DNA from: Nitrososphaerota archaeon
Lineage (GTDB): Archaea; Thermoproteota; Nitrososphaeria; Nitrososphaerales; CADDZS01
DNA length: 64,000 nt
NCBI GenBank assembly: GCA_021325255.1
Contig: JAJPHP010000058.1
Coordinates: 91,481-155,480 of the forward strand
Direction: 5' to 3'
This document shows, one piece after another, positions 8,157-17,425 of this stretch. Position 1 is the first letter of the stretch, and every line of letters starts with the position of its first letter. The translations under genes were made by a program, and so were the position numbers. The notes beneath the pieces were generated by a model. The model was not told the origin of the DNA and did not search any database. It was given only the letters and a program-made list of their open reading frames with translations.

Positions 8157-10415
8157 CTAGTACAGCGCGGCGAAGTACTGCGGTTCTCCCGTCGTGTATA
8201 TTGCGGGGTTGAAGTAGAATCCCTGCACGTTCGATGTCATGAAGATGGCTATCTGCGGGTAGAAAGTCCAGATGTCCATTACCGCCTGGTTCCCGAGCGC
8301 GACCATGTTGTTGGTTGCCTTGACCAGCGCAGGGATGTCTCCCGACTGGCTCGCGTTGTTTGCCTGGTTCCAGTAGACTCCCATCTGAGTCAGGTTCCAC
8401 CCGCCTGGTAGCGTGTAGATACCACCTGGCGCAAGTATCGGGCCGAGGAAGTCGGTCGACCATGGATAGTCGTCATACCATCCAAAGACAGACTCTGCCC
8501 ACACATAGAGCTGTCCTGAAAACGCCTCGCTTATCATTTGACCTGCAGGCATCGGGGTGAGCTGGACGGACAACCCCATGTTGTATGTGGTGCTGATGTT
8601 GTTTATCACGGATGCAATCTGGTTGAAGATTGCCTCGTCCACTGTCTGGCCCGCTCCGTAAACCAAGGTGATCTTCTGGGCGACTGGACTAGAGCATGTC
8701 CCCTGTGCACTGAGGGTTGGGCACCCGAAGGTGTTGTTGAACACACCAGAAGGCGCGGCAGTGCCATTCGAGAATGTAAATTGTGTCAGAGGATGTTGCA
8801 TCGCGTCGAGCAGGAGTTGCTGGACTTCGTAGGGGTTGAAGCTGTACCTCGGGAGAATCGACGCGTTGTATGCGCCCTGAGGAGGGATGCCAGGAGGCAG
8901 GACGTTGTTTGCCACCTGCCCCATCTTGTTGTTCACGTCCTGGTTGATCTCGGTGAGGTTCACAGCGTCCGCGAAGGCCAGCCTCATACGAATGTCCGAG
9001 AATGGCTGGAACTTGTAGTACGTACCTGTGAACGGATCTGTAACGTTGGTGAGGAACTGATCAAAGAGTGTCGCATATTGCGTGAAGGGGCCGTGTATCG
9101 TAATCCCCTTTATCGTAGAAAGCAACTGGTTGCTGCCCAGCCAAGCCGACCTGTTCGCAACGGCGTATAGCTGGTCGTTTGTCACGTCAATGACCATCGC
9201 AGCGCCAGACTTTGACGCAGACTGCATATCGAGAATTCTCGAGTTCTGCTGCGGCACGTAGTTGATCTTTATCGTCGGTATCTGAGCCTGGATGTGGTCC
9301 GGTCCGCCCCAGTAGTTGGGGTTCTTCTGCAACACAAGGTTATTTGATGAGGGGTCGTAACTCTGAAGGATGTAGGGTCCAGTTCCCGCGAGCGAGCCGT
9401 TGTAAGAGCCATCAAGATAGGTGGCCGCGCACCCCTTCGGGGTGATTCCGGCGTTGCACGTAGCGACCTCGTCGTAGTAGTATTGATTTATGGCGGTCGT
9501 CGCGTTGCCGCTGGGATTCGGGTAGGGGATGTTGTAGCCTGTAGAGTTGCTGCTCCAGAGGTGAATGTCGTGCTGCATAACGTAATCCGGCGCCACTAGG
9601 TTTGCCCAGAGGTTTGCAACAAGGAACTGCAGGGCGCTGTTAGGGTTCTGGATGTGAAGCGTCACGCTGTATGGTCCCGTTATCTGCACAAAGTTCTGTG
9701 CAAGCACTTTGTTCGCCCACGCGACGGAGTAGGGCTGAGCGCCGCTGAAAGTAGTGCTCAGACTCTTGTTCTCAAGCTGTTGCATGATCCACGAAGCCTG
9801 TGTTCCGTGGCCGACCGGCGCGCTTCCATCCATCACGAGCAGCCTGTTGTAGCTAAAGTAAACTGAAGTGGAGTTGAATGTCTCGCCATCAGCAAACTTG
9901 ATTCCAGTGCGGAGAGTAAAGTTCACGGTCTTGCCGTCAGGAGCGATCGTATAGTTCTGAGCGAGCCAGGGAATTACCGCCTGGCCGTTCGACCCGTTGA
10001 ACCAGAGGAGAGGTTCGTAAATGTTCTGCTCAATCGAGGCTCCATAGATGTCGTAGGAGACCTGCGGGTCAAGATACTGCACGGTTGAAAGTGTCTCATA
10101 AGTCAGGACCGATGGCACAGGTGCACCGCTGCTACTCGTACCCGTGGTGGGAGATGAAGTCGTGGTAGTCTGGCTTGAGCCTGTCGTAGTAGGGCCCGTC
10201 GTGCCTGTAGTTGTCTGCGTGGGGGCAGTGGTTGCCGATGAAGTTCCCGTAGACGTGCTTGTGCTCTGAGTCGGTGGCGTTGTGGTGGCACCCCTTCCCA
10301 TGGATAGCGCGAGGTACCCACCTACAACGATTATGATTATGATAACAACAACGATTGCTATGCTCGCAGTTCTGCTGACTGCGTGCTTCAGTTTCGAAAA
10401 TCTGGTGGAAAGCAT
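8157..10415 (-). CDS. ABC transporter substrate-binding protein, family 5 (oligopeptide/nickel type)
   Basis: This 752-residue extracellular solute-binding protein has an N-terminus of basic residues followed by AVSRTASIAIVVV and a long hydrophobic helix, a pilin-like (class III) signal, then ~60 residues of Thr/Ser linker. The rest is a full SBP_bac_5 domain: YDIYGASIEQNIYEPLL, FTLRTGIKFADGETFNSTSVYFSYNR, GTGPYILQSY, LVLQKNPNYWGG and RMRLAFADAVNLTEI. It likely binds peptides outside the membrane. No permease or ATPase of the Opp type is adjacent; the nearby ABC pair is of the ABC-2 export type. It appears leaderless, with a TATA-like box 27 bases upstream. Confidence 0.92.
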   Translation of the reverse strand: MLSTRFSKLKHAVSRTASIAIVVVIIIIIVVGGYLALSMGRGATTTPPTQSTSTSTGTSSATTAPTQTTTGTTGPTTTGSSQTTTTSSPTTGTSSSGAPVPSVLTYETLSTVQYLDPQVSYDIYGASIEQNIYEPLLWFNGSNGQAVIPWLAQNYTIAPDGKTVNFTLRTGIKFADGETFNSTSVYFSYNRLLVMDGSAPVGHGTQASWIMQQLENKSLSTTFSGAQPYSVAWANKVLAQNFVQITGPYSVTLHIQNPNSALQFLVANLWANLVAPDYVMQHDIHLWSSNSTGYNIPYPNPSGNATTAINQYYYDEVATCNAGITPKGCAATYLDGSYNGSLAGTGPYILQSYDPSSNNLVLQKNPNYWGGPDHIQAQIPTIKINYVPQQNSRILDMQSASKSGAAMVIDVTNDQLYAVANRSAWLGSNQLLSTIKGITIHGPFTQYATLFDQFLTNVTDPFTGTYYKFQPFSDIRMRLAFADAVNLTEINQDVNNKMGQVANNVLPPGIPPQGAYNASILPRYSFNPYEVQQLLLDAMQHPLTQFTFSNGTAAPSGVFNNTFGCPTLSAQGTCSSPVAQKITLVYGAGQTVDEAIFNQIASVINNISTTYNMGLSVQLTPMPAGQMISEAFSGQLYVWAESVFGWYDDYPWSTDFLGPILAPGGIYTLPGGWNLTQMGVYWNQANNASQSGDIPALVKATNNMVALGNQAVMDIWTFYPQIAIFMTSNVQGFYFNPAIYTTGEPQYFAALY

Positions 10416-10435
10416 TGAGGGTTGCTCTAGCCGCC

Positions 10436-10447
10436 ACTGTTTAATTA
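10436..10447 (-). promoter_or_regulatory. TATA-like box of the peptide-binding protein gene
   Basis: On the minus strand CTAATTAAAC is centred about 27 bases before ATG 10415, the spacing expected for an archaeal TATA box in front of a leaderless transcript. Confidence 0.5.
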
Positions 10448-10769
10448 GAATTTAGGGGGGATTTGCGCACGCACTCTTCCCCTAGATTTTTGGAAATTCC
10501 TTTTGACTCTGTCCTTCTATCCAAGATGTACACAGTGATCTCGTCGTAACGCAGTTCAAATAGGAGATTAAGCTGATTTGCCTGGAAGAGAGACGCCCAT
10601 CCCACTTCAAGAGCCGCGATTCCCAACTTTTCCAATCAAAACTGCAAGGGAAAAGTAAAGAACCACTCAGTTCTACAGTTCAGGCAATATGCGCACTCGC
10701 TGATCCAAAACGAAACAAAAAAATCCACAGAGCGAGTGCTGAGAAATAGATCCGAACAAGAGAAAGAGT
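10448..10769. other. Intergenic region between divergent transport genes
   Basis: About 320 bases. A minus-strand 64-codon ORF (10441-10635) has a fairly protein-like composition but overlaps the TATA-like box of the binding-protein gene and has no recognised homologue, so it is not called. The promoter of the ABC exporter operon must lie at the right end. Confidence 0.35.
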
Positions 10770-11738
10770 GTGTATTTTTCCTCCCAAATGCCAGTCGTGC
10801 TTAGTGCTGAGAACCTCGAAAAGAGATACGGTTCAAAGAGGGCGCTCAATGGAGTCTCCATCAAAGTTGACGGCGGGACGGTCTATGCTCTGCTCGGCCC
10901 CAATGGCGCGGGAAAGACCACCTTCGTCAGAATAATGGCAACGCAGCTATTGCCGAGCGCGGGCAGGGCGTCAATACTCGGTTACGACGTAGTCGCGCAG
11001 GCTTCGAAAGTAAGGGAGCACATCTCGGTCGTTCCGCAGGAGGCAAGGCCGATGAGTCTCATGACTCCATATGAGCACGTACTAACATATCTCATCTCGA
11101 GGGGGCTCGACATCTCAACGGCGAGGAGCAGGGCAAACGAGATCATCAAATCGCTGAATCTTGGAGTGTATCGCGACGAGATCTGCTCGAATCTTTCCGG
11201 AGGTCTGCGGCAGCGCACTCTGATTGCGATGGCCATGAGCTCGCAGGCGGACGTGCTCGTGCTCGACGAGCCAACGATAGGACTGGATCCCGTTGCGCGT
11301 GTGGACGTGTGGAACCTGATTCGCGAGTACGTGTCCTCGGGCAAGACCATTCTCCTTACAACACACTACATGGAGGAGGCCGAAGCCCTCTCTGACAAGC
11401 TCGCCATTGTGAATCAGGGTGCAATTGTTGCGGAAGGGACATCTTCCGAGATTCGAGGAAAGCTTCCAGGAGCAACGCACGTCGTCGTCGTGCTTCAGAA
11501 ACCTGCTACGGCAAAGGGGGTTGCGGAGCGAATCGACACGGAAGTTCTTGCTTCGTACGGGCGTGTGCTCAAGGCCGGGTCCGCTCAGAGAGTCCTGACT
11601 AGCGAGGCTGGAGCAAGCGAACTCGCAAACTTGTGCCTGCGCAGGGGCGTCGAGGTTTCGGTGAGGCAGATTTCGCTCGAGGACGTTTTCATAAGCGAGG
11701 TGGGGCAGGAGATTGGCGGGGATTCGCAGACAAATTAG
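10770..11738 (+). CDS. ABC-2 type exporter, ATP-binding subunit
   Basis: This 322-residue DrrA/CcmA-like ATPase has Walker A GPNGAGKTT at residues 43-51, Q-loop VVPQEARPMS, signature LSGGLRQR, Walker B VLVLDEPTIGLDP and switch His in LLTTHYMEEAEALSD. The C-terminal ~90 residues are the usual DUF4162-type accessory region of the family. It powers export of a drug, lipid or polysaccharide through the membrane partner encoded next. Start is GTG 10770 or ATG 10788. The permease gene overlaps its last 26 bases, so the two are translated together. Confidence 0.92.
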   Translation: MYFSSQMPVVLSAENLEKRYGSKRALNGVSIKVDGGTVYALLGPNGAGKTTFVRIMATQLLPSAGRASILGYDVVAQASKVREHISVVPQEARPMSLMTPYEHVLTYLISRGLDISTARSRANEIIKSLNLGVYRDEICSNLSGGLRQRTLIAMAMSSQADVLVLDEPTIGLDPVARVDVWNLIREYVSSGKTILLTTHYMEEAEALSDKLAIVNQGAIVAEGTSSEIRGKLPGATHVVVVLQKPATAKGVAERIDTEVLASYGRVLKAGSAQRVLTSEAGASELANLCLRRGVEVSVRQISLEDVFISEVGQEIGGDSQTN

Positions 11739-12462
11739 GGCAATCGCCGCCCTGATCTGGTTTGACGGTTACCTGCCGATCAGGAGATCCCCGTTCAACG
11801 TCGTCAACTTCATAGTGAACCCCCTGACGATCCTCTTCTTCATTTACATCTTCGCCGGGCCAGGGAAGGCAGAGTTTGCGCTTGTCGGAGGCCTCGTCGC
11901 CGTCATCGTGGGGAGTTGCATTGTACTTGAGACTGAGGCCGCTTTCATCAGGCTCGTCGCAAGACTCCAGGACATGTTCGTGTCCTCCCCTCTTTCCTCG
12001 ATTTCCTACGTGATCAGCCTCTCGATATCCCAGCTCTTCAACGGTCTTCTGGGAATAGTCCTCTTCTCCATTCTGATTTCGGTCTACTCCCATCTGAATG
12101 CAATATCAGGTTTCGAGATCGGGCTCGCAGCAATCATAACCTGGGCTTCAGTTTCGGCTCTAGGATTCATGATAAGCACGTTCGCCAGAGACCTCAGGGA
12201 CCTCTGGGTGTACTCTCCTCTTCTCACTGTTCTGCTCTCATTCCTCCCGCCCGTGTTCTACCCAATCACACTGATTCCAGCGCCGTTCCGATTCGTCGCC
12301 TACCTCGCCCCCACAACGTACCCGGCTCAGGCGATGCAGCTCGCAACTGGCCTAATCTCTGGGCCGCCAAGTGCGCTCGCGCTCAACTTCCTCGGGGGCG
12401 CACTGTATACTTTGATTCTGGTCTTTCTCGCGGCTAGGTTTGCGCGCTGGAGGCAAAAGTAG
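11713..12462 (+). CDS. ABC-2 type exporter, membrane subunit
   Basis: This 249-residue integral membrane protein has about six helices (VVNFIVNPLTILFFIYIFAG; ALVGGLVAVIVGSCIVL; LFNGLLGIVLFSILISVY; LAAIITWASVSALGFMIS; LTVLLSFLPPVFYPITLIP; GALYTLILVFLAARF). The SxxxPPVFYP segment and the DMFVSSPLS loop are typical of ABC-2 permeases. TTG 11713 starts within the ATPase gene. Substrate unknown. Confidence 0.9.
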   Translation: MAGIRRQIRAIAALIWFDGYLPIRRSPFNVVNFIVNPLTILFFIYIFAGPGKAEFALVGGLVAVIVGSCIVLETEAAFIRLVARLQDMFVSSPLSSISYVISLSISQLFNGLLGIVLFSILISVYSHLNAISGFEIGLAAIITWASVSALGFMISTFARDLRDLWVYSPLLTVLLSFLPPVFYPITLIPAPFRFVAYLAPTTYPAQAMQLATGLISGPPSALALNFLGGALYTLILVFLAARFARWRQK

Positions 12463-12499
12463 CTTTTGACAGATTACAAACAAGAAATGACCGACTGAT

Positions 12500-12554
12500 C
12501 GAAAAAGTAAGAAAGAAAATAGAACAAGAAATGAGGAGAGCCCGTACGGGCTCT
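12500..12554 (-). terminator. Perfect palindrome followed by T-rich tract, end of SPFH operon
   Basis: Positions 12537-12554 form a perfect 18-base palindrome (arm AGAGCCCGT). On the minus strand, just beyond the last operon gene, it is followed by ~35 pyrimidine-rich bases with several T runs. This matches an intrinsic-type terminator and lies between convergent operons. Confidence 0.6.
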
Positions 12555-12573
12555 ATATCTTATCCTACAGAAC

Positions 12574-13629
12574 CTAGAGTCCTATGCTGTTGATCGTCGC
12601 GCCCGAGTTAGCGTCGATGACGAGGACGATCTTGTTGTTCTTGTGCGCATATCTCGCAAACCACACGGGCGCGTGCATCAGCTCTGCCTCTGACAGGTCG
12701 ACCTCCGTGTTGATCTGCTGGATCATGTGATACTTTTCATGCGCCTTTTGCGACTGGAGCTGATCGACGAGAGTCTTTGCCTGATACCTCGCCGCGTCCT
12801 CGCCGACGTCGCCGTTGAGCACCTTGATCCCCTTCGGGACCTTGGTGATGTCGAAGAAGGTCCTTTCGTCCAGCGCGAACTGGTAATCCTTGGGCTGGTA
12901 GTCGGTCAGAGATTTTAGAGCAACCACCGGAAAGTTGTAGTTGGCGTCGAGCTGGAAGGTGCGCTTTGTACCCTGCGGGTTCATCATCCCTCCCCCGCCC
13001 ATCATCGTCCCGAGTGCCGCGCCTTCGAGCATTCCTCCGCCGAAGCCCATTCCGCCGCGGTTCCCTCCTCCGCCAGCCATTCCAGCGATTGCTCCAAGCA
13101 AAGCGGCCTCCGTCGCTATAGTTCCGACTTCTGCGGCGGTATCAATGGCTACGACGGAAGTTCTCGCAGAAACAGAAATGATCCAGTATGGCACATAGGT
13201 GAGGCTCATCTCCTCGAGTGTGGAGTTCTCCTGAAGGTGTCTGTGAAGCAGGCCGTGGTCCATCAGCGAATGTATCTTTGCGGTGATGTCATCCTTCGAG
13301 GGAATCTTCAGGGGCAGCATGGTCTGCTTTTGGATGCTCGTCCATCCACCCGAGGCGAGCGTCACTGCGCTGCCGCAATATTCGCAGGTGATGACCATCT
13401 CCCCGAACTTTGGTGCAATCGGTGCACCGCAGCTCGGGCACTTCATCGTGGTGGCCCCGCTCGGTGCTATGACCTGTCTTGAAGACGTCGAGGTGGTCTG
13501 GGCGCCTGGAGGCATTGTGGATGAAGTGCTCGGCACGCCCGCTACGGAAGCGATGGGCGCGCCGCACTTTAAGCAGAACTTGGCGTCGTCGGGGAGCTGG
13601 GATCCGCATTTTATACAGTAGATTGTCAA
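12574..13629 (-). CDS. Double zinc-ribbon protein with Gly-rich hydrophobic core, SPFH-operon member
   Basis: This 351-residue protein starts with a double zinc-ribbon unit (C5, C8, C19, C22), then a Ser/Thr linker, then a second ribbon (KCPSCGAP...CEYCGS, ~65-88). Residues ~165-215 are Ala/Gly-rich and hydrophobic with GGGG runs, possibly membrane associated. The C-terminus (APVWFARYAHKNNKIVLVIDANSG) resembles a PepSY-like beta segment seen in other zinc-ribbon membrane proteins. It is third in an operon with the coiled-coil and SPFH genes (30-base gap), so it probably works with the SPFH assembly. Function unknown. Confidence 0.75.
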   Translation of the reverse strand: MTIYCIKCGSQLPDDAKFCLKCGAPIASVAGVPSTSSTMPPGAQTTSTSSRQVIAPSGATTMKCPSCGAPIAPKFGEMVITCEYCGSAVTLASGGWTSIQKQTMLPLKIPSKDDITAKIHSLMDHGLLHRHLQENSTLEEMSLTYVPYWIISVSARTSVVAIDTAAEVGTIATEAALLGAIAGMAGGGGNRGGMGFGGGMLEGAALGTMMGGGGMMNPQGTKRTFQLDANYNFPVVALKSLTDYQPKDYQFALDERTFFDITKVPKGIKVLNGDVGEDAARYQAKTLVDQLQSQKAHEKYHMIQQINTEVDLSEAELMHAPVWFARYAHKNNKIVLVIDANSGATINSIGL

Positions 13630-13659
13630 GGCAGAGATTTCACCAACAAGAGTTGTGGA

Positions 13660-14886
13660 TTACAGTTGCTTTCCGCAGTTCGGGCAGAACTTTGAGGACG
13701 ACTTTACCGGGGTACCGCAGTTAGGGCAGGTCTTCTCTTCGGTCGCAGCTCCGGCCGGTGCACCACAGTTAGGGCAGAACTTTGTGCTAGCCCCAAGGGG
13801 AGAGCCGCACTGGGCGCAGAACCTCTGACCCCCGCCCGCTTGTTGTTGCTGTTGCTGCTGCTGTACTTGCTGTTGCTGTGGCTGCGCAGGGCCCTGCGTC
13901 TGGCTCGCCCCGCAATTGGGACAGAATGCGTTATTCATGGGAATCAGCGAGCCGCACTTTACGCAAGATTTCGTGGGTTGCTGGTACATCCCCTGAGCGA
14001 ACTGGCCCCCGACGGCAGATCCTAGGCCGACTCCGGCCCCCAGACCGACCCCTAGGCCCGCGACGTTTCCCCCACTCGGGTTGCTCGCTGCGTCGACCAT
14101 AGCCTGGCCGGCCTGGTACTGCATATAGTTCACGCCGAGCACCGACATTTGAGACCTTGTGTCTATTGCCTTCTGGACCTCCTCTGGGAGGCTGATTGTC
14201 AAACCGGAGATCTTGTTGATCTCGACGCCATACTGGGCAAAGTTGTCTGGCGCCGTCGCAAGAATAACCTGCTCGATGTTTGTCAGGTTCGAGGCAAGAT
14301 CCGTGACCTTCATTCCCTGGGCTTTCATCTTGCCGAGGGCGTTATAGAGTAAGATGACGAGCTGCTCCCTGAGCCTTGCCTCGACCGCCTCTGAAGTCTC
14401 TAGGCTGAAAGTGCCGACGAACTGGTTGATGAAGTTCTCAGGCGAGGAGACGCGCCACCTATACTCTCCGAAGACCCTGAGGTTGACTATCCCAAAGGTG
14501 GGATCGGTGAACTGGTATGGCTGCGTGCTGCCAAACTTGCCGTCCATGTACCTCTTCTGCAGGTAGTAGACCTCCGCCTGCTGCTGCACTCCGGTGAAGA
14601 ACTTTAGTAGCCCTCCCACGATTGGCGCGTTGAAATCAGTTAGAGCGTATCTGTTCGGTTGATCAAAGTACGTGAGGACCTTCCCGTCTCTGTAGAATAC
14701 CGCGATCTCGTCCTCTCTGACGACAATGTTGTCGTTCAGTCTGATAAGGCGGGGAACCTTCCACATGACGTTCCCCTCCTTGAACTGGTCATCCCAGGCT
14801 ATAGTAACTGAGCCGAAAACGCTTCCGCCGGATCCGGGGATCGGCGTATTCGTAGTGTCTCCGGCGCTGCCTTTCTTTCGAAACAT
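13660..14886 (-). CDS. SPFH-domain protein with C-terminal zinc ribbons
   Basis: Residues ~25-250 form an SPFH/band-7 domain of the YdjI/virion-core-like type (VMWKVPRLIRLNDNIVVREDEIAVFYRDGKV...NLRVFGEYRWRVSSPENFINQFVG, ending in AREL-like helices and GVEINKISGLTISLPEEVQKAID). A Gly-rich hydrophobic hinge, a Gln-rich tract and three CxxC...CxxC double ribbons follow (CVKCGS..CPNCGA; CAQCGS..CPNCGA; CPNCGT..CPNCGK). Such proteins form membrane-bound oligomeric scaffolds; the ribbons are likely docking modules. The gene is flanked by a coiled-coil and a zinc-ribbon gene in the same direction. Confidence 0.85.
   Translation of the reverse strand: MFRKKGSAGDTTNTPIPGSGGSVFGSVTIAWDDQFKEGNVMWKVPRLIRLNDNIVVREDEIAVFYRDGKVLTYFDQPNRYALTDFNAPIVGGLLKFFTGVQQQAEVYYLQKRYMDGKFGSTQPYQFTDPTFGIVNLRVFGEYRWRVSSPENFINQFVGTFSLETSEAVEARLREQLVILLYNALGKMKAQGMKVTDLASNLTNIEQVILATAPDNFAQYGVEINKISGLTISLPEEVQKAIDTRSQMSVLGVNYMQYQAGQAMVDAASNPSGGNVAGLGVGLGAGVGLGSAVGGQFAQGMYQQPTKSCVKCGSLIPMNNAFCPNCGASQTQGPAQPQQQQVQQQQQQQQAGGGQRFCAQCGSPLGASTKFCPNCGAPAGAATEEKTCPNCGTPVKSSSKFCPNCGKQL
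13843..13882 (-). repeat. CAG/CAA trinucleotide tract encoding poly-Gln
   Basis: Imperfect (CAG/CAA)n runs, interrupted once by a Val codon, encode the Gln-rich linker of the SPFH protein between its first two zinc ribbons. Such tracts are prone to length change and act as flexible linkers. Confidence 0.7.
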
Positions 14887-14936
14887 TGTTTCTGTTTCTC
14901 TTCCTTCTCTTTGATTTTCTTTATCTCACAGCCATA

Positions 14937-15482
14937 CTACGTTATGAGTATGTTCTGAATCGCTTCGATTCTGACTGCCCATTTCTTCTTGACATCCATA
15001 AGAGAGTTCGATATCGACGAAAGCTGCGGGGTGATTGACGCGGGCGACGTAGAGTCGTACACCAACTTGCCAGGCGAAGTCGAGTCGAGCAGCTGAACGG
15101 ATGCGCTCACAAAGTCATAATCGTAGTTGTAGAGTTTGTTCAACTTTGCCTCGTCCATCTGGATCGATGCCGCAAAGCCGGAATATCCCTGCTGGGCGTG
15201 CCTCACCTCTCCGCTGAACTGCTGGAACTGGGAAATGAGAGAGCCAACCGAGGTAAGATTCGTGAAATCGCCGCTCGCGGCCATCTGCTTTCGCAGTGCT
15301 TCAAGATTCGCCTTTGCCTGATCGAGCTTGTCCGCCACCTGATTTCTCAGGAGGTCGTCTGAGACCCTAATGTCCTCGAGTTTCCTGTACGTGCGAAGAC
15401 CTGGAACCAAGAGTTCGAGCTTCTTTGCTATCCCTCGGTTCGCATCAACCTGCTGTCTGATATCGGGATTTTCTGATGACAT
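14937..15482 (-). CDS. Coiled-coil protein, first gene of SPFH operon
   Basis: This 181-residue soluble protein is mainly helical (RNQVADKLDQAKANLEALRKQMAAS; DVKKKWAVRIEAIQNILIT) with heptad-like spacing, no Cys, no signal peptide and no membrane segment. It starts at ATG 15482 and lies 50 bases upstream of the SPFH gene on the same strand. I do not recognise a named family; position suggests a partner of the SPFH oligomer. Confidence 0.7.
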   Translation of the reverse strand: MSSENPDIRQQVDANRGIAKKLELLVPGLRTYRKLEDIRVSDDLLRNQVADKLDQAKANLEALRKQMAASGDFTNLTSVGSLISQFQQFSGEVRHAQQGYSGFAASIQMDEAKLNKLYNYDYDFVSASVQLLDSTSPGKLVYDSTSPASITPQLSSISNSLMDVKKKWAVRIEAIQNILIT

Positions 15483-15760
15483 TTCTTATGGATCGGAACT
15501 TCCAAATGTTGCTGCGCCCTCTATAAACTCGCACGCTGTACCTTCCACCACATACAAGTCGCGAGAAGACGGACGCTTACTTCTGATACCAACAGAGGAA
15601 GCGCACTCTTTGGGATTTACATCTTTCTGCTTTCCGAGAAGGCCTGAGAGGTGGTAGCAGTTCCGGAGAAGTGCAAGGAAGACCTAGGATAAGAATGAGG
15701 AGGCCCTGTGATTGAGGGCTGCGAAAAACAGGTCCTGCCAACAAAGAGGGCTGTATGTCT

Positions 15761-16207
15761 CTAGATGATTACGGTCAACATGTAAGTGAAGATGTACGCC
15801 GGTATTATCGTGTAGACCCACTCGTGGTGCAGGATGACGTCTCTCCTGATCTTCGGCCAGAACTTGTCGCCGATAAAGTCAAGCGTAATCGCGCCGATAA
15901 CAATCAGACCGACTGTCGCCAAGTTAAACCACAGTGAGTGCCAGACGAGCTGGACATACCCCATGAGAAACAGACCTATGATAATCCCATAGGCGCTGGG
16001 AACAATCAGGTAAATGCAAGAGTGATGGATTCTCTTTCCCTTGATGTAGAAGGGCTTGGCAAAACCTCGATGAAACATTGCCGTCCCTAGTTTATCTGCG
16101 AGGAATGTGAAAAACAGCAGTACCCCGAGCCCGATTACCACTCCCTCGAAGAACAGGAGTGGGTTGAAGAGGTGCGGTGGCACCGGCTTGCCGAACTGGA
16201 TGCTCAT
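15761..16207 (-). CDS. Four-helix membrane protein with His-rich loops
   Basis: This 148-residue protein has four hydrophobic helices (LLFFEGVVIGLGVLLFFTFLA; IYLIVPSAYGIIIGLFLMGYV; LATVGLIVIGAITLDFIG; WVYTIIPAYIFTYMLTVII). Conserved-looking His pairs lie near the membrane surface (GKRIHHSCIYL and ILHHEWVY), which could bind metal or haem. No family named with confidence. It stands between the SPFH operon and the sirtuin gene, both on the same strand, but with gaps of over 200 bases. Confidence 0.65.
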   Translation of the reverse strand: MSIQFGKPVPPHLFNPLLFFEGVVIGLGVLLFFTFLADKLGTAMFHRGFAKPFYIKGKRIHHSCIYLIVPSAYGIIIGLFLMGYVQLVWHSLWFNLATVGLIVIGAITLDFIGDKFWPKIRRDVILHHEWVYTIIPAYIFTYMLTVII

Positions 16208-16418
16208 ATTCAGGCATAGGTGGTAAACCAGTTGGGTATTTTAGTTATACTCCCCGCAACCTCATGGTGGGTACCCAGCAGGTAGCTTCGGATGAGAAGC
16301 GAAACCACAATTTGAAGTGAAGAATCCTTGGAATTGGGGCTCGAAGATAACAGGAGTCTCATTAGTCTTACTTCCAAGCAACAGCAGATCTCAGGTTGTC
16401 CTGCCCCTGAAGCGTTGA

Positions 16419-17186
16419 CTACTCTCTCAGTCCCGACAGAAGCTCGGGCAGTATCTCGGAGCAATCGCCGAGGATGCTCAGGTCCGCAATTTTGTCTGTC
16501 AGTTCCGTGGGCTCCTGGTTTATCTCGAGCAACTTTGCCCCGGACCTCTTTGCGATTCTCGGAAAAATAGATGCAGGATAAACGGACGCGGTCGTACCTA
16601 CGACAAGGACCGACCTGCAATTTGTCACGGCTTGAGAGGCAAGCTCCATGCTCAGCGAATTCAACTGCTCACCGAATAGCACGACATCGGGTTTCAGCGG
16701 ACGATTACATTCGCTGCAAAGGGGAGGGTCTCCAATCTTTTCTGCGATCTCTTCGGCCCACAATGTGGGGTATTTCCTGCCGCAATCAATACACACGCAC
16801 TGGTTTGCGTTTCCATGGAGTTCAACGACTCTAGTTGACTTTGCCTTCTGGTGTAGTCCGTCTGTATTCTGGGTGATTATCTCGCGCAGCAGTCCCATCT
16901 GCTGTAGATCCGTCAGCGCAGTATGAGCGGGGTTAGGGCTTGCCTTCAGCGGGTCAAAACCGGCATTCTTCTTCCTTTCAAGACGCCTCGCCCAGTACCT
17001 CTTCGGATCGGAGAGGAAGACATCTATGGTAAAATCCCTCGGGTCGAACCTTTTCCATAGCCCGTTTGGCCCTCTGTAATCCGGTATGCCGCTCGCTGTG
17101 GAAATTCCAGCTCCGGTGAAAGCCACGACGTACCCCTCCCTGATGATTGAGCTGGCGCGTTCCACGAGATCTGTTTGACTCTGCAA
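16419..17186 (-). CDS. cobB: Sir2-family NAD-dependent protein deacylase (sirtuin)
   Basis: This 255-residue sirtuin has all motifs: [15 protein letters not shown] (NAD binding, residues ~26-40), [11 protein letters not shown], the catalytic His in VELHGN, a zinc site from CIDC and CSEC pairs, [10 protein letters not shown] and [11 protein letters not shown]. It removes acetyl or longer acyl groups from lysines using NAD, cytosolic. Archaeal homologues act on Alba and acetyl-CoA synthetase. A GNAT acetyltransferase gene lies 0.7 kb away, a possible functional counterpart, though not in the same operon. Confidence 0.93.
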   Translation of the reverse strand: MQSQTDLVERASSIIREGYVVAFTGAGISTASGIPDYRGPNGLWKRFDPRDFTIDVFLSDPKRYWARRLERKKNAGFDPLKASPNPAHTALTDLQQMGLLREIITQNTDGLHQKAKSTRVVELHGNANQCVCIDCGRKYPTLWAEEIAEKIGDPPLCSECNRPLKPDVVLFGEQLNSLSMELASQAVTNCRSVLVVGTTASVYPASIFPRIAKRSGAKLLEINQEPTELTDKIADLSILGDCSEILPELLSGLRE

Positions 17187-17425
17187 TTTGCTTAGGTCAA
17201 CGGCTCTGGAGATTGTAGTCTTTTCAAATCTTAAACTTTCTTCAGTTCAGAAAGAGGGAGGAGAGGACGAACGAACTCTAGCCAAGGATGTGGATATCGT
17301 TTGTATGAAGCTACGGTTCCAAACCAAAACAAAAACTCTAAAGGTCGCTTGGGGGTGAGCGAGGAAAAAGACGGAGACCTACCAGAAGAGGAAAAAAACT
17401 AGCTGGAGCGTGTTAGTCTGCGCAA

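Noticed and set aside
7921..9170. Long ORFs antisense to the PAC2 and peptide-binding protein genes (180 and 210 codons)
   Set aside because: They are shadows of strongly conserved genes and have Arg/Pro/His-rich random composition.
13843..13882. Trinucleotide repeats as a CRISPR or satellite array
   Set aside because: They are codon repeats for Gln within the SPFH reading frame, without spacers.
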